Of a stretch of 64,000 nucleotides of DNA, positions 1 to 9,027 are shown in pieces (position 1 is the stretch's first letter; every line of letters starts with the position of its first letter). The notes beneath the pieces were generated by a model. That model was given only the letters and a program-made list of their open reading frames with translations, ran no database searches and was not told the DNA's origin. This stretch comes from Arthrobacter sp. efr-133-TYG-118. GTDB taxonomy: Bacteria; Actinomycetota; Actinomycetes; Actinomycetales; Micrococcaceae. Position numbers and translations under genes: made by a program. Location: positions 17,647-81,646 of the forward strand of contig NZ_JARVRH010000030.1 of NCBI RefSeq assembly GCF_030209755.1, written 5' to 3'.

Positions 1-2126
1 CGCAGTTGGCCGTCTTCGCGGGTCAGGTCGTCGAGGCGCCGCTGGAGGTCGGCGATCGCCGCCGCCGCAGCGTCCCGGTCAATGTCGGGCCACATCTGCC
101 CCCGCACTGCCTTGAGCGTTGCTCGGCGCTCCAGATCGCTATTGCGTTCCTTCTCGGCGCGACCGACGTCGGTCTCAGCCTGGGAATACTCGCGTTCCGC
201 GCCGCGCAGCTGCTCGATGAGTGCCTCGAGCTTTGACTCGCGGTCGCCAAGCACCCAATGGCCTCGCTCGTCGATCTTGACCCGGTCGTCTTTTTCGTAG
301 CGGGTGCGGGAGGACTTGACCTGGCCGTTGACCGTGACCGCTCGGGTATGGTCGTCAAGCTCGTCGGGGCCGTCGACGCACGCATAGTCGAACCGCTCTG
401 ACAGCTGGCCTTCGACCCACTCGGCGAACGGCCCAGGTGCGACGGAGATCCGGTTCACGAGGGACAGGCTGCTTCGCGCTGGCCGTGGCGGGGGAATCTC
501 CGAGGAGACTTCCTCGAAGACGAGGCGTGCGTTGACGCGGTGCACTTCTACCCACCGTCGCACGGCAGGGAGGTGCTCGCTGCGCGCGAGCATCGTGAGG
601 GCGAACGGGCGCAGCACCCGCTCGATCGCTCCGGTCCATTCGGCGAACGCGGGTCGCACCTCGATGATCTCGGCGGCGAAGGGGAGAGCCGCGACCGGCA
701 GCCCCGTCGCGGTGGAGATTGCTCGGCGGATGCCGATGAGGTTGTCAGGCACGGTCGTTCCGCTCATGCGCAACGTCCGGATCGCCGTCTCGATGCGCTC
801 CTTCGCGGCTTTCGCGATGAAGAAGCGCTCCTGCTGCGCGTGGCTCGGTCCGGCCGAGGTGGAGGGAGACTCCAGGGTGCGGTCGATCTCGGCCATGAGC
901 TCGGCGAACTCCGCCGCGGTTGCCGGTGTGTGCGCGACCCCGGCTTCGGTGAGCTGGCCTTGGAGGGCGTCCCACCGCTGTCTGGTCGCCCGTTCCGCAT
1001 CCTGCGCTGTCTGGATACGGTGCTGGAGGTGTTCGGCCTCGCCGCCGCCGAGCTCGAGGGCGCGCCGCTGGGCGAGGTCTGCGTCCTCGTCGGCACGTCG
1101 GTACGAGCCGTCCGCCCGCTCGGCATCGGCCCTCAGGCTCACGAGTTGCTCGCCAACTCCACCGTGTTCGGCCACGGCAAGGCGGAGGCGCTGGTGCTTC
1201 TGGTAGGGGACCACCGAGTCGGCCGTGGAGCGGGCGGCATCGGCGGCGTTGTTCGCCTTGTCGTACGCATCGGAGTGTGTGCGCAGCTCGATGAGGTGGT
1301 CGCGCTGCTGCCGCAGCTGCACTACGTGTTCGTGGGCGTCTCGCAGCTCGCCGAACTGGGCAACGGCGGTATCGGCCAGGTCGTAGGTGGCGGGCCGTTC
1401 CAGCATGTAGTCACGGAATAGCTGGTCGAGGCTGTCGATGCTCTTCGCCGACTGCGTCTTGTGCAGCAGTTGCAGGGCGCTCTCGTGGGCGATGCCGAAC
1501 AGCGAGCGCATGCGGGCGTAGAACCGGCCATGGCTTCTGTTCGACGTGACGACGGCCTCGGGCCAGTTCGCCTGCACCTTGCGCGTTTCGATGCCCGAGC
1601 GCGCGAAGGGCTCGAGGTCTCGCAGGTCGACCGCCGAGCGTTCGAGGAGGCAGAGGTCCGCGACGTCGGCGGAGGCCATCGCAGTGCCGCGGAGGAAGAA
1701 CAGGCGGCAGAGTGATACGGGCCGATCGACGCCGTTCTCGTACCGCAGCACGATGCCGCTCCAGGTCGCGCCCGGCCGCAGGTATGCGCTGACGACGCGA
1801 TCCTCGTTCTCGTCGGTAGTGCGAGACCACGCCCCGCGCACGTAGCTGACGATGGTGCGCTGGTCGGTGCGGGTTCCGTCGCCTTGCGCCGCCTGGTTCA
1901 GACGCAGCCACTTGTCGGGCGTGGGCACCGCAGCGATGGCGTCGAGCAGGGAGGACTTGCCGGAACCGGACGGGCCTGTCATCAGGTGTCCCTTGCGGGC
2001 GATCGGGACACGATAAATCGCCCCGTCGAAGGTGCCCCAATTGGCCAGCTGCACCTCGGCGAGGCGCCACTGTCCGGCAGCGACGGCCCCCGTAACTTCG
2101 GGAGTGGCAGATGAAGTCTCGCTCAT
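1..2126 (-). CDS. jetC: Wadjet JetC, SMC/MukB-like ATPase, N-terminal ~708 residues (partial)
   Basis: The reading frame is open from the ATG at 2126 to the left edge, so only the N-terminal part is present. In Wadjet systems JetC is the SMC-like ATPase that extrudes DNA loops with JetA and JetB so that JetD can cut small circular plasmids. A Walker A motif GPSGSGKS lies at about residues 51-58, directly after the short N-terminal strand typical of SMC/RecN-type heads. The rest is rich in Glu, Arg, Gln and Ala, as expected for a coiled-coil arm. The start overlaps the jetB stop (ATGA), implying translational coupling. The distal ATPase half and jetD should lie left of the window. Confidence 0.88.
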   Translation of the reverse strand, partial: MSETSSATPEVTGAVAAGQWRLAEVQLANWGTFDGAIYRVPIARKGHLMTGPSGSGKSSLLDAIAAVPTPDKWLRLNQAAQGDGTRTDQRTIVSYVRGAWSRTTDENEDRVVSAYLRPGATWSGIVLRYENGVDRPVSLCRLFFLRGTAMASADVADLCLLERSAVDLRDLEPFARSGIETRKVQANWPEAVVTSNRSHGRFYARMRSLFGIAHESALQLLHKTQSAKSIDSLDQLFRDYMLERPATYDLADTAVAQFGELRDAHEHVVQLRQQRDHLIELRTHSDAYDKANNAADAARSTADSVVPYQKHQRLRLAVAEHGGVGEQLVSLRADAERADGSYRRADEDADLAQRRALELGGGEAEHLQHRIQTAQDAERATRQRWDALQGQLTEAGVAHTPATAAEFAELMAEIDRTLESPSTSAGPSHAQQERFFIAKAAKERIETAIRTLRMSGTTVPDNLIGIRRAISTATGLPVAALPFAAEIIEVRPAFAEWTGAIERVLRPFALTMLARSEHLPAVRRWVEVHRVNARLVFEEVSSEIPPPRPARSSLSLVNRISVAPGPFAEWVEGQLSERFDYACVDGPDELDDHTRAVTVNGQVKSSRTRYEKDDRVKIDERGHWVLGDRESKLEALIEQLRGAEREYSQAETDVGRAEKERNSDLERRATLKAVRGQMWPDIDRDAAAAAIADLQRRLDDLTREDGQL

Positions 2127-2773
2127 GGGGTAACCGTCTCGTCGGTGAGGGACGTCGCTGCTGTCTCCGCGTCATCGGCACCTGCCACACGCCGGTAGAC
2201 ATCGGCGAGTGCGTGCACCTGTTCCTCGTCGATGATGAACTTGACCACCGGCGAAATCTCGGCCCGGTCGTCGCCAACGACGTGGAGGACGCGGAACTTG
2301 TCCCTCATCCGCCCCCAGGCGCCGTTGAGGTTGCGCAAGTACGCCCCCTCGTCGCCGTCACGATAGACCGCGAGGCGCTCGTAGACCTCGTCCTGCCCGA
2401 CGATCACGCGGCGCTCGCCCGGCGCTGCCAGCAGCAGCTGGCGCAGCACCAGCAGCATGGCTGTGTCGAGGAAAGTCAGTCGCTCGGTGCGCAGCGCGCT
2501 CGGAACGTCAACCTCGGTCGTGCGCACTTTGCGGGCGAAAGCGAATTCGTCGACCCGATCGATAACAAGCTCAAGGAACAGATTGTGCAGCTGGGATCGT
2601 ACTGCATGTTCGTCAGCGATCAGAGCGGCCCATAGCTGTGGGCGTTGGCGGCCCGATAAATAGGGACCCTTGAGGATCTCCAGCAGGGCACGGCGGGTTT
2701 GCTCGTGAAGCGTTCCGATGTCACCGCTCCACAGCCCAACTTCTTGAGAACCATACTCCTGCTCGATGGTCAC
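2123..2773 (-). CDS. jetB: Wadjet JetB (DUF4194, MukE-like subunit)
   Basis: This 216-residue acidic protein matches the DUF4194 family in size, general features and position, between the JetA-like and SMC-like genes. JetB is the kite/MukE-like subunit that bridges JetA and JetC in the loop-extruding complex. Winged-helix character is suggested by the central stretch around FLDTAMLLVLRQLLL and the regularly spaced Arg/Glu residues after it. The start is GTG at 2773 and overlaps the jetA stop (GTGA). Its own stop overlaps the jetC start. The three genes therefore form one tightly coupled operon read leftwards. Family assignment rests on recognition plus operon order. Confidence 0.85.
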   Translation of the reverse strand: MTIEQEYGSQEVGLWSGDIGTLHEQTRRALLEILKGPYLSGRQRPQLWAALIADEHAVRSQLHNLFLELVIDRVDEFAFARKVRTTEVDVPSALRTERLTFLDTAMLLVLRQLLLAAPGERRVIVGQDEVYERLAVYRDGDEGAYLRNLNGAWGRMRDKFRVLHVVGDDRAEISPVVKFIIDEEQVHALADVYRRVAGADDAETAATSLTDETVTP

Positions 2774-4224
2774 CCTTCGATCCTCTCAGTGAAAATGTGC
2801 GTGTCGACGTCGGCGTGGCGCCGTATCCCGTCGACCCCTTGCCATGTCAGGGGCTCGGTTTCGCCGAGCCGCACCTGTCCGTGCCGGGTGGCGAGTGAGA
2901 GCAGGCCGATGATGCTCGCAAGCCCCTGTGTGGCCGGGCGGGAGGCAAGGATCTCGGAAACGGTCATGGGCGCCGACTCTGCCACAAGCTCGTTCACATT
3001 GCGTATCAGCTCAGCGAAGTCGATCTCGCTCTCACGGGCAATGGCCGCCAGCTTTTCGAAGTCGATGATGCCGGGTTCGTCGTCGGCGAGCCTCGCCCCG
3101 GTATCGAATTCGGAGGGGTCGTCGGCGATCATTTCGCCCACGCTGAAGAGCCGCATGGTCGAGAGCTCAACCTCGATACCGGTGTCGGCGTACGGGCGGA
3201 TCCTCTTGCTCGCGGCGACCGCCGCGGCCAGCGCCTCCTGCAGCACCCCGCGGAGCGCTCGATCGCGCTGGAACTCCTGTGAGTGAACGTAGCGCCGCAG
3301 CCCGCGCGCGAACTCAGTGAGCACCCCGTGCACCTCGCGACTGCCCGCCTTCAGCTCGCGGACGAGCGTGCGCAATGCCCGTCGTGCCTCCGGGGCGAGC
3401 CGATCCGCGAAGTCGCGATCGAGGACAGCCGCAACATCCGTGTCGAACGCTGCAGAACGCTCGGGGTCACGAATGAGGGCTGAGAACGCAGTGAAGGTGC
3501 GGCCTTCGTCGGACGACTCAATCAGGTCGACACCTCGGAAGACATCGTCGAGCACGGTGCTCTGTGTGTCGTCGGTGTTGACGATGCTGACCCTCAACTC
3601 ATGGTTGAGGTCCTCGAATCGGGCACGCACCCGGGCGAAATCGGCAGGCAGATCCTGAGCTTGCAGCAGGATGTCGGTGACGCGTTCGAGCGCGCGCCGC
3701 TCATCGAGGACGTCGAACTCTCCATCGTGGATGCGTGCGATTTCGGCGTCTATGCGCTCGCGTTCCTGGCGAAGCGCCTCGAGCCGCCGTGTGGCGTCGG
3801 GGTCGGTGTCGACGGCGAGCTGTCGTAAGCCAGCTGCCAAGCTAACCAGCCGCGACTCTGTGAGCGTTGATCGAGGAGTTTCGAGCTGTTCCAGGACGCG
3901 AATCGCGCTCAAGGCATCCGAGGAGAGCTCGTACGTCTCTCCGCGCGCTTCAGTCGCCGGACGCCGGATGAGAAATGACGCATTCCGCCAGTCGTCACAG
4001 TACGCCTTGGCGGTCTTGGGCAGATCGAAGTGCGGGCGAAGCTCCTCGAGATCGGCATCGATCACCTCATACAGGTCCTCCGAAGTCGGACGGATGCCCG
4101 GGGACCCAAGATGCGCCGAAAGGAGGGCAGCCGAGACCGCCACATGATCGGCGCGAAGCATTCTGAGCGTCGCGTTGTCATCGAGGAGGCGCTTGTAGGC
4201 AAGCGCGGAGGCGAGAGCTGACAC
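2770..4224 (-). CDS. jetA: Wadjet JetA (DUF3375, MukF-like kleisin)
   Basis: The 484-residue product matches DUF3375/JetA, the kleisin-like subunit of the Wadjet anti-plasmid complex. The N terminus (LASALAYKRLLDDNATLRML followed by RADH) resembles the family start, where a short helix precedes the L-R-A-D-H segment. The frame is open upstream to an ATG at 4302. I prefer the GTG at 4224 because the extra 26 residues do not look like the family. A long Glu/Arg-rich middle (about residues 130-330) is consistent with the helical kleisin linker. It is the first gene of the operon, followed by jetB with a GTGA overlap. Confidence 0.85.
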   Translation of the reverse strand: MSALASALAYKRLLDDNATLRMLRADHVAVSAALLSAHLGSPGIRPTSEDLYEVIDADLEELRPHFDLPKTAKAYCDDWRNASFLIRRPATEARGETYELSSDALSAIRVLEQLETPRSTLTESRLVSLAAGLRQLAVDTDPDATRRLEALRQERERIDAEIARIHDGEFDVLDERRALERVTDILLQAQDLPADFARVRARFEDLNHELRVSIVNTDDTQSTVLDDVFRGVDLIESSDEGRTFTAFSALIRDPERSAAFDTDVAAVLDRDFADRLAPEARRALRTLVRELKAGSREVHGVLTEFARGLRRYVHSQEFQRDRALRGVLQEALAAAVAASKRIRPYADTGIEVELSTMRLFSVGEMIADDPSEFDTGARLADDEPGIIDFEKLAAIARESEIDFAELIRNVNELVAESAPMTVSEILASRPATQGLASIIGLLSLATRHGQVRLGETEPLTWQGVDGIRRHADVDTHIFTERIEG

Positions 4225-5430
4225 ACTGGTATTGTCTCGCGTGGCACCGACATTCTTGACGGCAAGGCCGCGATGCGGTCCGGAAAACTCGGCAGCGACC
4301 ACCCAAGTGGCGAGGTCTGTGATTGGATTCCGAGCGCGATATGGCCATCAATGCGAGCGCCAGCGCTGGCCCGCGACGGCCGGAGAAACAGGCCGAATCT
4401 CCTTCTGGCTGGAGCCGGCGCCTGCGCGACGGCGCCGATGAAGCCCCCGAACCAGCCTGATGTCCGGGCGTGGAACACAGAGTCCTGCTGCGAGAAAGCC
4501 GCTTTCGGCTGCGACGAGCAAAGAACCTTCGCCAAAGCTCACGGCTCGGTCCTGAGTGACCAACGGTCCTGGAGAACCGACGTGGAGGAAGGGCTGGAGG
4601 GGCCGAAGCGAAGACCCACGGGTTCTCCATGCGAGTAAATACATGGAGGCGTTCGTCTTCGGCCAGGACCTCGCGGGGTTCTGTGGGCGACTCCGACCAC
4701 TACGGCGTCCCGGTGGCTGGCTCTCAGGACCACCACTCGGATAGCTTCTCTGCGATGGGGGATCGCGAGGCCGAGGCCGAGGAAGCGACCGAGCGCGGAG
4801 AAGAGGCTAGGCTTCGGTGGACCTCGACGAGCAGGGCAAGAAGGTCTCCCCCGCCGTCTATCGCACCGTAATCATGGGGCAAGACCTTCCGACGGGCCGC
4901 GCAGGTGCTCGAGACGCTCCTCATCAAGCACATAGCCGCATGAAGCTTGGCGCGACGACGCCCTATGACAGCACCCGCTCCCAGCAGCACCCAGGATGCT
5001 GTTCATCTCGCACCCCCAGGAACGCCGCGTCAGTGGAGTTTAGTGAGAGAACAACGTGGAAGAGCTCGGAACAATGACCAATCCCCCAGCCCAACGTGCT
5101 GGCCATAGTCTTAGCTCGCAGCAGAGGAGTCCCAACTCTTTAACGCGGTAGTGGGTGGGGGAAACACCAACTCAAAGAGCCCTTTGCCTATGCAAAATCG
5201 AGGCGTGTTGCCTAGGCGCACCCGCCTCAGTTTGCACCAGTGAAAGTTAACTTAGGAGGTGGGTCTCCTTAGGCAGAAACTCCCATCTTTGCTGATTCCC
5301 AGCTGTCCGGGGCTCAGTCGCGTTCCGCGACAACCGGTACGGGATTTACGCTGCCGCCGGGCCGGAGACAGTGATTGCACGTAAGCTTTGACAGTGACCG
5401 TCGCCCCCGCGCAACAAGGAAGAGAGCGTC
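4225..5430. other. Intergenic region between Wadjet and CBASS operons, no intact gene
   Basis: No convincing complete gene is visible in about 1.2 kb. At about 4815-4945 on the plus strand there are two short coding-like stretches in different frames. The first reads VDLDEQGKKVSPAVYRTV. After a one-base frame change the second reads GKTFRRAAQVLETLLIKHIA and ends in TGA at about 4945. This looks like a decayed gene 3' end of unknown family. The last 200 bases before 5431 are AT-richer and should contain the CBASS promoter, but I could not place -10 and -35 boxes with confidence. Confidence 0.4.
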
Positions 5431-6255
5431 ATGCCCCAAACTGCCACCGCTTGGCTGAACACGACGACGGCTAATTGGGCACCTTCTGCAACCCAGTTCA
5501 GCGGAGCTCGCAAGCATCGGGAAGCAATAGAAGCGAAACTGGATGCTGCCTTGGGGATCTTTGGCATGTTCGAGATCGGTTCGCTTCGTCACGGCACCGG
5601 CATCTGGACTTTTAGCGACGCCGACTACCTGGTGTCGCTCAAGGGGACACGACCCGAGTCACAGTGGACCACCTTAAACAACGTGAAGGCCGCCTTGCAG
5701 GCGCGGTATCCGGGCACGACGATCGTTGTCCGTCAGCCAGCCGTGGTCTGCCGTTTCAGCGACGGTGACGTCGAGGTGGTCCCGGGCTTCTACTCCGACA
5801 GCGGTTACTGGATTCCCGACCCGACGGGCGGGTGGATGAAGACTTTCCCCACGAATCACAACGAGTACGTCAATGACGTCAACAAGAAACACGACGGTGC
5901 CGCTAAGAAGTTGGCGCGCCAGATGAAGATCTGGAAATACCGGCGAACGGTTCCGGTCTCCTCCTGCTACCTCGAGATGCGAGCTGCGAAGCACCTCGCG
6001 GGCGAGTCAACATATGCGCCGGTGATCGATCTGCATCTAGCGTTGAAAAAAATTCTCGATGCCGATCTTGCTGCCATGAATGACCCCACAGGCCTGGGTT
6101 CCCGCTTCACCGCCACATCCTCCGAAACCAAGAAGGTAGATGCCCTGTCGAAGTTGGTAACCGCCGTGTCTCGAGCTCGCAAGGCGCGGGACTTCGAGCA
6201 GGAAGGCAACCACGAGAAAGCCATCGAGCAACTGAAACTGCTCTTCAACTTCTGA
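5431..6255 (+). CDS. CBASS CD-NTase (SMODS-type nucleotidyltransferase)
   Basis: A 274-residue nucleotidyltransferase of the cGAS/DncV-like family, which makes cyclic oligonucleotide second messengers on phage infection. The diagnostic motif is clear: GS at residues 50-51, GT at 55-56, then FSDADYL with the two metal-binding Asp residues at 63 and 65. The third acidic position is probably Glu115 in DVEVVP. The C-terminal helical part (YLEMRAAKHL onward) fits the SMODS-type fold. The next gene, 7 nt downstream, encodes a four-helix membrane effector, giving a minimal two-gene type I CBASS operon. The nucleotide product cannot be predicted from sequence alone. Confidence 0.85.
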   Translation: MPQTATAWLNTTTANWAPSATQFSGARKHREAIEAKLDAALGIFGMFEIGSLRHGTGIWTFSDADYLVSLKGTRPESQWTTLNNVKAALQARYPGTTIVVRQPAVVCRFSDGDVEVVPGFYSDSGYWIPDPTGGWMKTFPTNHNEYVNDVNKKHDGAAKKLARQMKIWKYRRTVPVSSCYLEMRAAKHLAGESTYAPVIDLHLALKKILDADLAAMNDPTGLGSRFTATSSETKKVDALSKLVTAVSRARKARDFEQEGNHEKAIEQLKLLFNF

Positions 6256-6262
6256 GCCCGCC

Positions 6263-7177
6263 ATGAAAAGCCAGGACTACCAGCCACCGTCAAGCGAAAC
6301 GATACGTAGAAGACAGAATGATGACCATGCCCTAAGGCTGCTTGTCGCGCAACGCCGGCTTTACAACCACGCTAAGCGGTGGCAGGGACTGCGGTGGCTC
6401 GGCCTCCTTGTCATTGGCGTTGGAGGGCCGTTCATATCGCTGCTCGCTCCACCTGCTGCCGTAGCGATCGGCGCGATCAGTGGCGTGTGGCTCTTCGCTG
6501 GCCGCACCATTCTTTCCTGGCTCGAAGCCCGCACCATGGTCAAAGCTGCATGCGTCCAAGAGGAACTCGACCAGTACCTGTTCGGGATGCCGGAAACAAT
6601 CGACCGTTCGGAACGACCATCGCTCGAGGACATCGCCCTTCTTGCCGACGACAAAAGGCCCTTGAGAGAGGTAGCGGAGGCGGAGAAGGTAATCGACTGG
6701 TACACCGTCGACATTGCAAGCTCAGGCGTCACGACCGTTGCCATTGCCCAGCGCAGCAACGCTTCTTACACTGACAGACTCATCCGTACGACGGTTACTG
6801 TATGGGCCTTCGCCGCGTGTTTTTGGCTCATCGCCCTCGTCACTTGGGCGAGCCTTAGCGGCATCACCTTGAGTAATTTCCTCTTGGGGGCCCTTTTCCC
6901 TGTACTGCCGGCGTTCCTCGACGTTGCCGAATACGTCCTGAACACCCGGAAAGCGGCACGCGACAGGGCGGACTTGGCTTCCACCATCACCAAACGGCTC
7001 ATGCGGCGCGATCAGTCCATCGAGCCACAGGACCTACTCGTCTGGCAGGAACGCCTCTTCGACCTTCGGCGCACGACCCCTCAGGTGCCGAATTGGCTGT
7101 ACCAGCTCACCCGCCGAAAAAACGAGAGCGCTATGAATCGAACCGCGACGCAACTTAGTCGCCAAGCTGACAACTGA
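6263..7177 (+). CDS. CBASS effector, S-4TM family pore-forming protein
   Basis: A 304-residue membrane protein with four predicted transmembrane segments. Two are adjacent at about residues 42-82 (LRWLGLLVIGVGG, then AVAIGAISGVWLFA). Two more lie at about 177-225 (VWAFAACFWLIALV, then FLLGALFPVLPAFL). This layout matches the S-4TM putative pore-forming effector family associated with SMODS nucleotidyltransferases. The expected role is membrane permeabilisation when the partner CD-NTase makes its signal, causing abortive infection. It begins 7 nt after the CD-NTase stop. No Cap2/Cap3 accessory genes are present, so this is a short type I system. Confidence 0.82.
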   Translation: MKSQDYQPPSSETIRRRQNDDHALRLLVAQRRLYNHAKRWQGLRWLGLLVIGVGGPFISLLAPPAAVAIGAISGVWLFAGRTILSWLEARTMVKAACVQEELDQYLFGMPETIDRSERPSLEDIALLADDKRPLREVAEAEKVIDWYTVDIASSGVTTVAIAQRSNASYTDRLIRTTVTVWAFAACFWLIALVTWASLSGITLSNFLLGALFPVLPAFLDVAEYVLNTRKAARDRADLASTITKRLMRRDQSIEPQDLLVWQERLFDLRRTTPQVPNWLYQLTRRKNESAMNRTATQLSRQADN

Positions 7178-7223
7178 CCCTCCAAGGGAAGATCCGGCCA
7201 GCATAGCCGCAGCACTCAGCTGC

Positions 7224-8543
7224 TTAAGCTCTCCGGGTCCCAATGCGCCTACGTTCCGTGAATTGGGAATCGTCCCGCGCGAGGATTACACCTCGATCGC
7301 CCTCAAGTGCCCGTTGCACAAGAGCCGTGATCTGGCTAGTGACGTCCCCAACAGATCCAATCCAACCTTCTCGCCTTAGTTCGATGAACCCGGTATTGCT
7401 TAGCCAGCGCTGAGCGTTATGCCAACCGATTCCTTTGCCGCCTTTGGGCCCAAGAATCTTTGGTGATTCTAGGATTTCCTCGAACAAGCCCAGGGGAAAA
7501 TACATGCCCTTAGTCAGCTTCCTACCCCCCGGCCGGTCCATAAGATCCTCACACAACTTGATGTAGAACGGTTCCTGGGACAGCCTCCATTGGCCCACCC
7601 CTTGGCTGGTGCCACTAACCGAAATCTGGCGCATTCGCCTGATCTCTTCTGTGAGTTGGCCATCCGGCCTGTACAGCCACTGCAATGGCGACCCCTCCCC
7701 GGACCGTTGCATCATGCGCTTGTACTGCACGAGAACGTAGCCGGGGTTTTGGTGTCGAAAGTAGATGAGGTCAGTGCCCGTGACGCGCTCCAATGGCTCC
7801 TTGTCTGCGTAGGCGATCGTCACCTTGCGGCTAGGGTCATGGGGGTCGACAAATTCAACTACGTCGTAGATCTGCCCCTCAATTCGGAGCCAGTTTTCAA
7901 ATTGAGTAGCATCGTGACGGATGAGCGATGCCTCTGACGTTCCGCCGGGGTTAAGACCGGCCAAGAACGGTGCATTAGCCGGAGGAACTTCCCAGTTCTG
8001 GAGAGCGCTTCTACTGTCGATGCCGGCCACTTCAAGACTTACTGCAACAGCGTCACGTTGCTCCTCCAGCAACCGGTGGTGGTCGGTCATCTCGCTGGTG
8101 TGCTGAAGCTGAAGGGCTCGAAGTTTTTCCACTATCCTTGAGGACTCTGGGCTCAATTCGGACAGAGCGTCGAAGAATTTCCGACCAGTCGCCTGAGGGA
8201 GGAGTCCCCCCGTTTCAATGGTATCGACCATGGAGCTGTATGAATTGAGCTTCATCTTCTCGATAACGGCTTCCAGGGCAGCAGGCTGTAGGACGTGGAC
8301 GTGGGAAAACTTGACCCGCGTATCGAGGTCACCTGACCGTCCTAGGCTGCGTCCTAAGCTAAGCGCGACAACATCTCCCCTGACTGCGATGACGGCAATT
8401 CGTTGAACAGGTGTCGTGAAATCGGGGTCGCGTAGGTTGATGGTGAAGACATTTTTCCCAAACCCATTGGCAATCCAGGCAAGTTCCCGCCAATCATCCT
8501 CGTTCAGGTGGACGATAACTGTCTTGTCCTTGGAAAGTACCAA
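7224..8543 (-). CDS. Unassigned defence-island protein with possible PD-(D/E)XK-like core
   Basis: A 439-residue protein I do not recognise. It starts with TTG at 8543 if the full open frame is used; the true start is uncertain. The N-terminal 110 residues look like an alpha/beta domain (KTVIVHLNEDDWRELAWI). Around residues 130-170 is a charged helical linker. At residues 258-275 the string DLIYF....GYVLVQYKRM places an Asp about 15 residues before a Q-x-K on a hydrophobic strand. That spacing recalls Mrr-like or other PD-(D/E)XK nucleases. It is convergent with the CBASS operon and stands alone, so it may be a single-gene system. The nuclease reading is inference only. Confidence 0.6.
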   Translation of the reverse strand: MVLSKDKTVIVHLNEDDWRELAWIANGFGKNVFTINLRDPDFTTPVQRIAVIAVRGDVVALSLGRSLGRSGDLDTRVKFSHVHVLQPAALEAVIEKMKLNSYSSMVDTIETGGLLPQATGRKFFDALSELSPESSRIVEKLRALQLQHTSEMTDHHRLLEEQRDAVAVSLEVAGIDSRSALQNWEVPPANAPFLAGLNPGGTSEASLIRHDATQFENWLRIEGQIYDVVEFVDPHDPSRKVTIAYADKEPLERVTGTDLIYFRHQNPGYVLVQYKRMMQRSGEGSPLQWLYRPDGQLTEEIRRMRQISVSGTSQGVGQWRLSQEPFYIKLCEDLMDRPGGRKLTKGMYFPLGLFEEILESPKILGPKGGKGIGWHNAQRWLSNTGFIELRREGWIGSVGDVTSQITALVQRALEGDRGVILARDDSQFTERRRIGTRRA

Positions 8544-8742
8544 CGGTATCGCTTTCTATCGGGGGCTTCAGGAACCCAATCGTGGGACTGCAACGGCCTG
8601 CTCATAGTGCGCGATGTTCTGCCTGTTCGACATGTTACGACGATCGAATCAGCTGGGCCGAGCAATAGCCGGGTCAGCGGACGAAAGTTCCAATCGAGCC
8701 GATCCGCCGATGTGGCCGGCGGGGTTCCCACGTCGGCAGTCC

Positions 8743-9000
8743 CGTCGGTTTTCCACATACGCCAGGCCCCCACCTGGCCACCTATGGTGCTCCGCTGGAC
8801 CAATGCTCAGCTACGAAGACATCATCTTGCTAGGCGAGGAACGCGTCGTGGTCATCCAGGAAAACAAGGATGGCCATTGCCGGTGCGGCCAGGTCTGGCG
8901 TTAAGCGGCATCTGGCAAAGAACGTCGTCACGTTTAATCGCGTTGGTGACCGGGCAAGGATTCGAGTCGTGAACTTTCGGGCTGCGTAGGCACGAACTGA
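8743..9000 (+). repeat. Direct repeat copy A carrying a frameshifted MLSYEDII-type small gene
   Basis: About 260 bp are similar to 16809-17077 (copy C). Identity is strongest from the shared cgtcggttttccacatac start through the small ORF, and it continues past its stop to the shared taggcacga-ctga end. A shorter part (8785-8990) is also similar to the intact gene at 13964. Copies A and C lie in the same orientation about 8.07 kb apart and bracket the middle of the island. Confidence 0.8.
8803..8904 (+). pseudogene. Truncated paralogue (33 aa) of the small gene at 13964
   Basis: The ORF starts at ATG 8803 and reads MLSYEDIILLGEERVVVIQE, then a C-x-C segment and VWR, with TAA at 8902. It is a close relative of the first 33 codons of the gene at 13964-14296. 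The DNA stays similar past the stop when the frame is shifted by one (KRHLAKNVVTFNRVGDRA against the intact copy's EPEPAGNFATFHSAGDAG). I therefore read it as a frameshifted paralogue, not a naturally short gene. A genuinely short 33-residue protein cannot be excluded. Confidence 0.6.
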
Positions 9001-9027
9001 AGATCGGAAAGAATCCGCACCGTTGGT

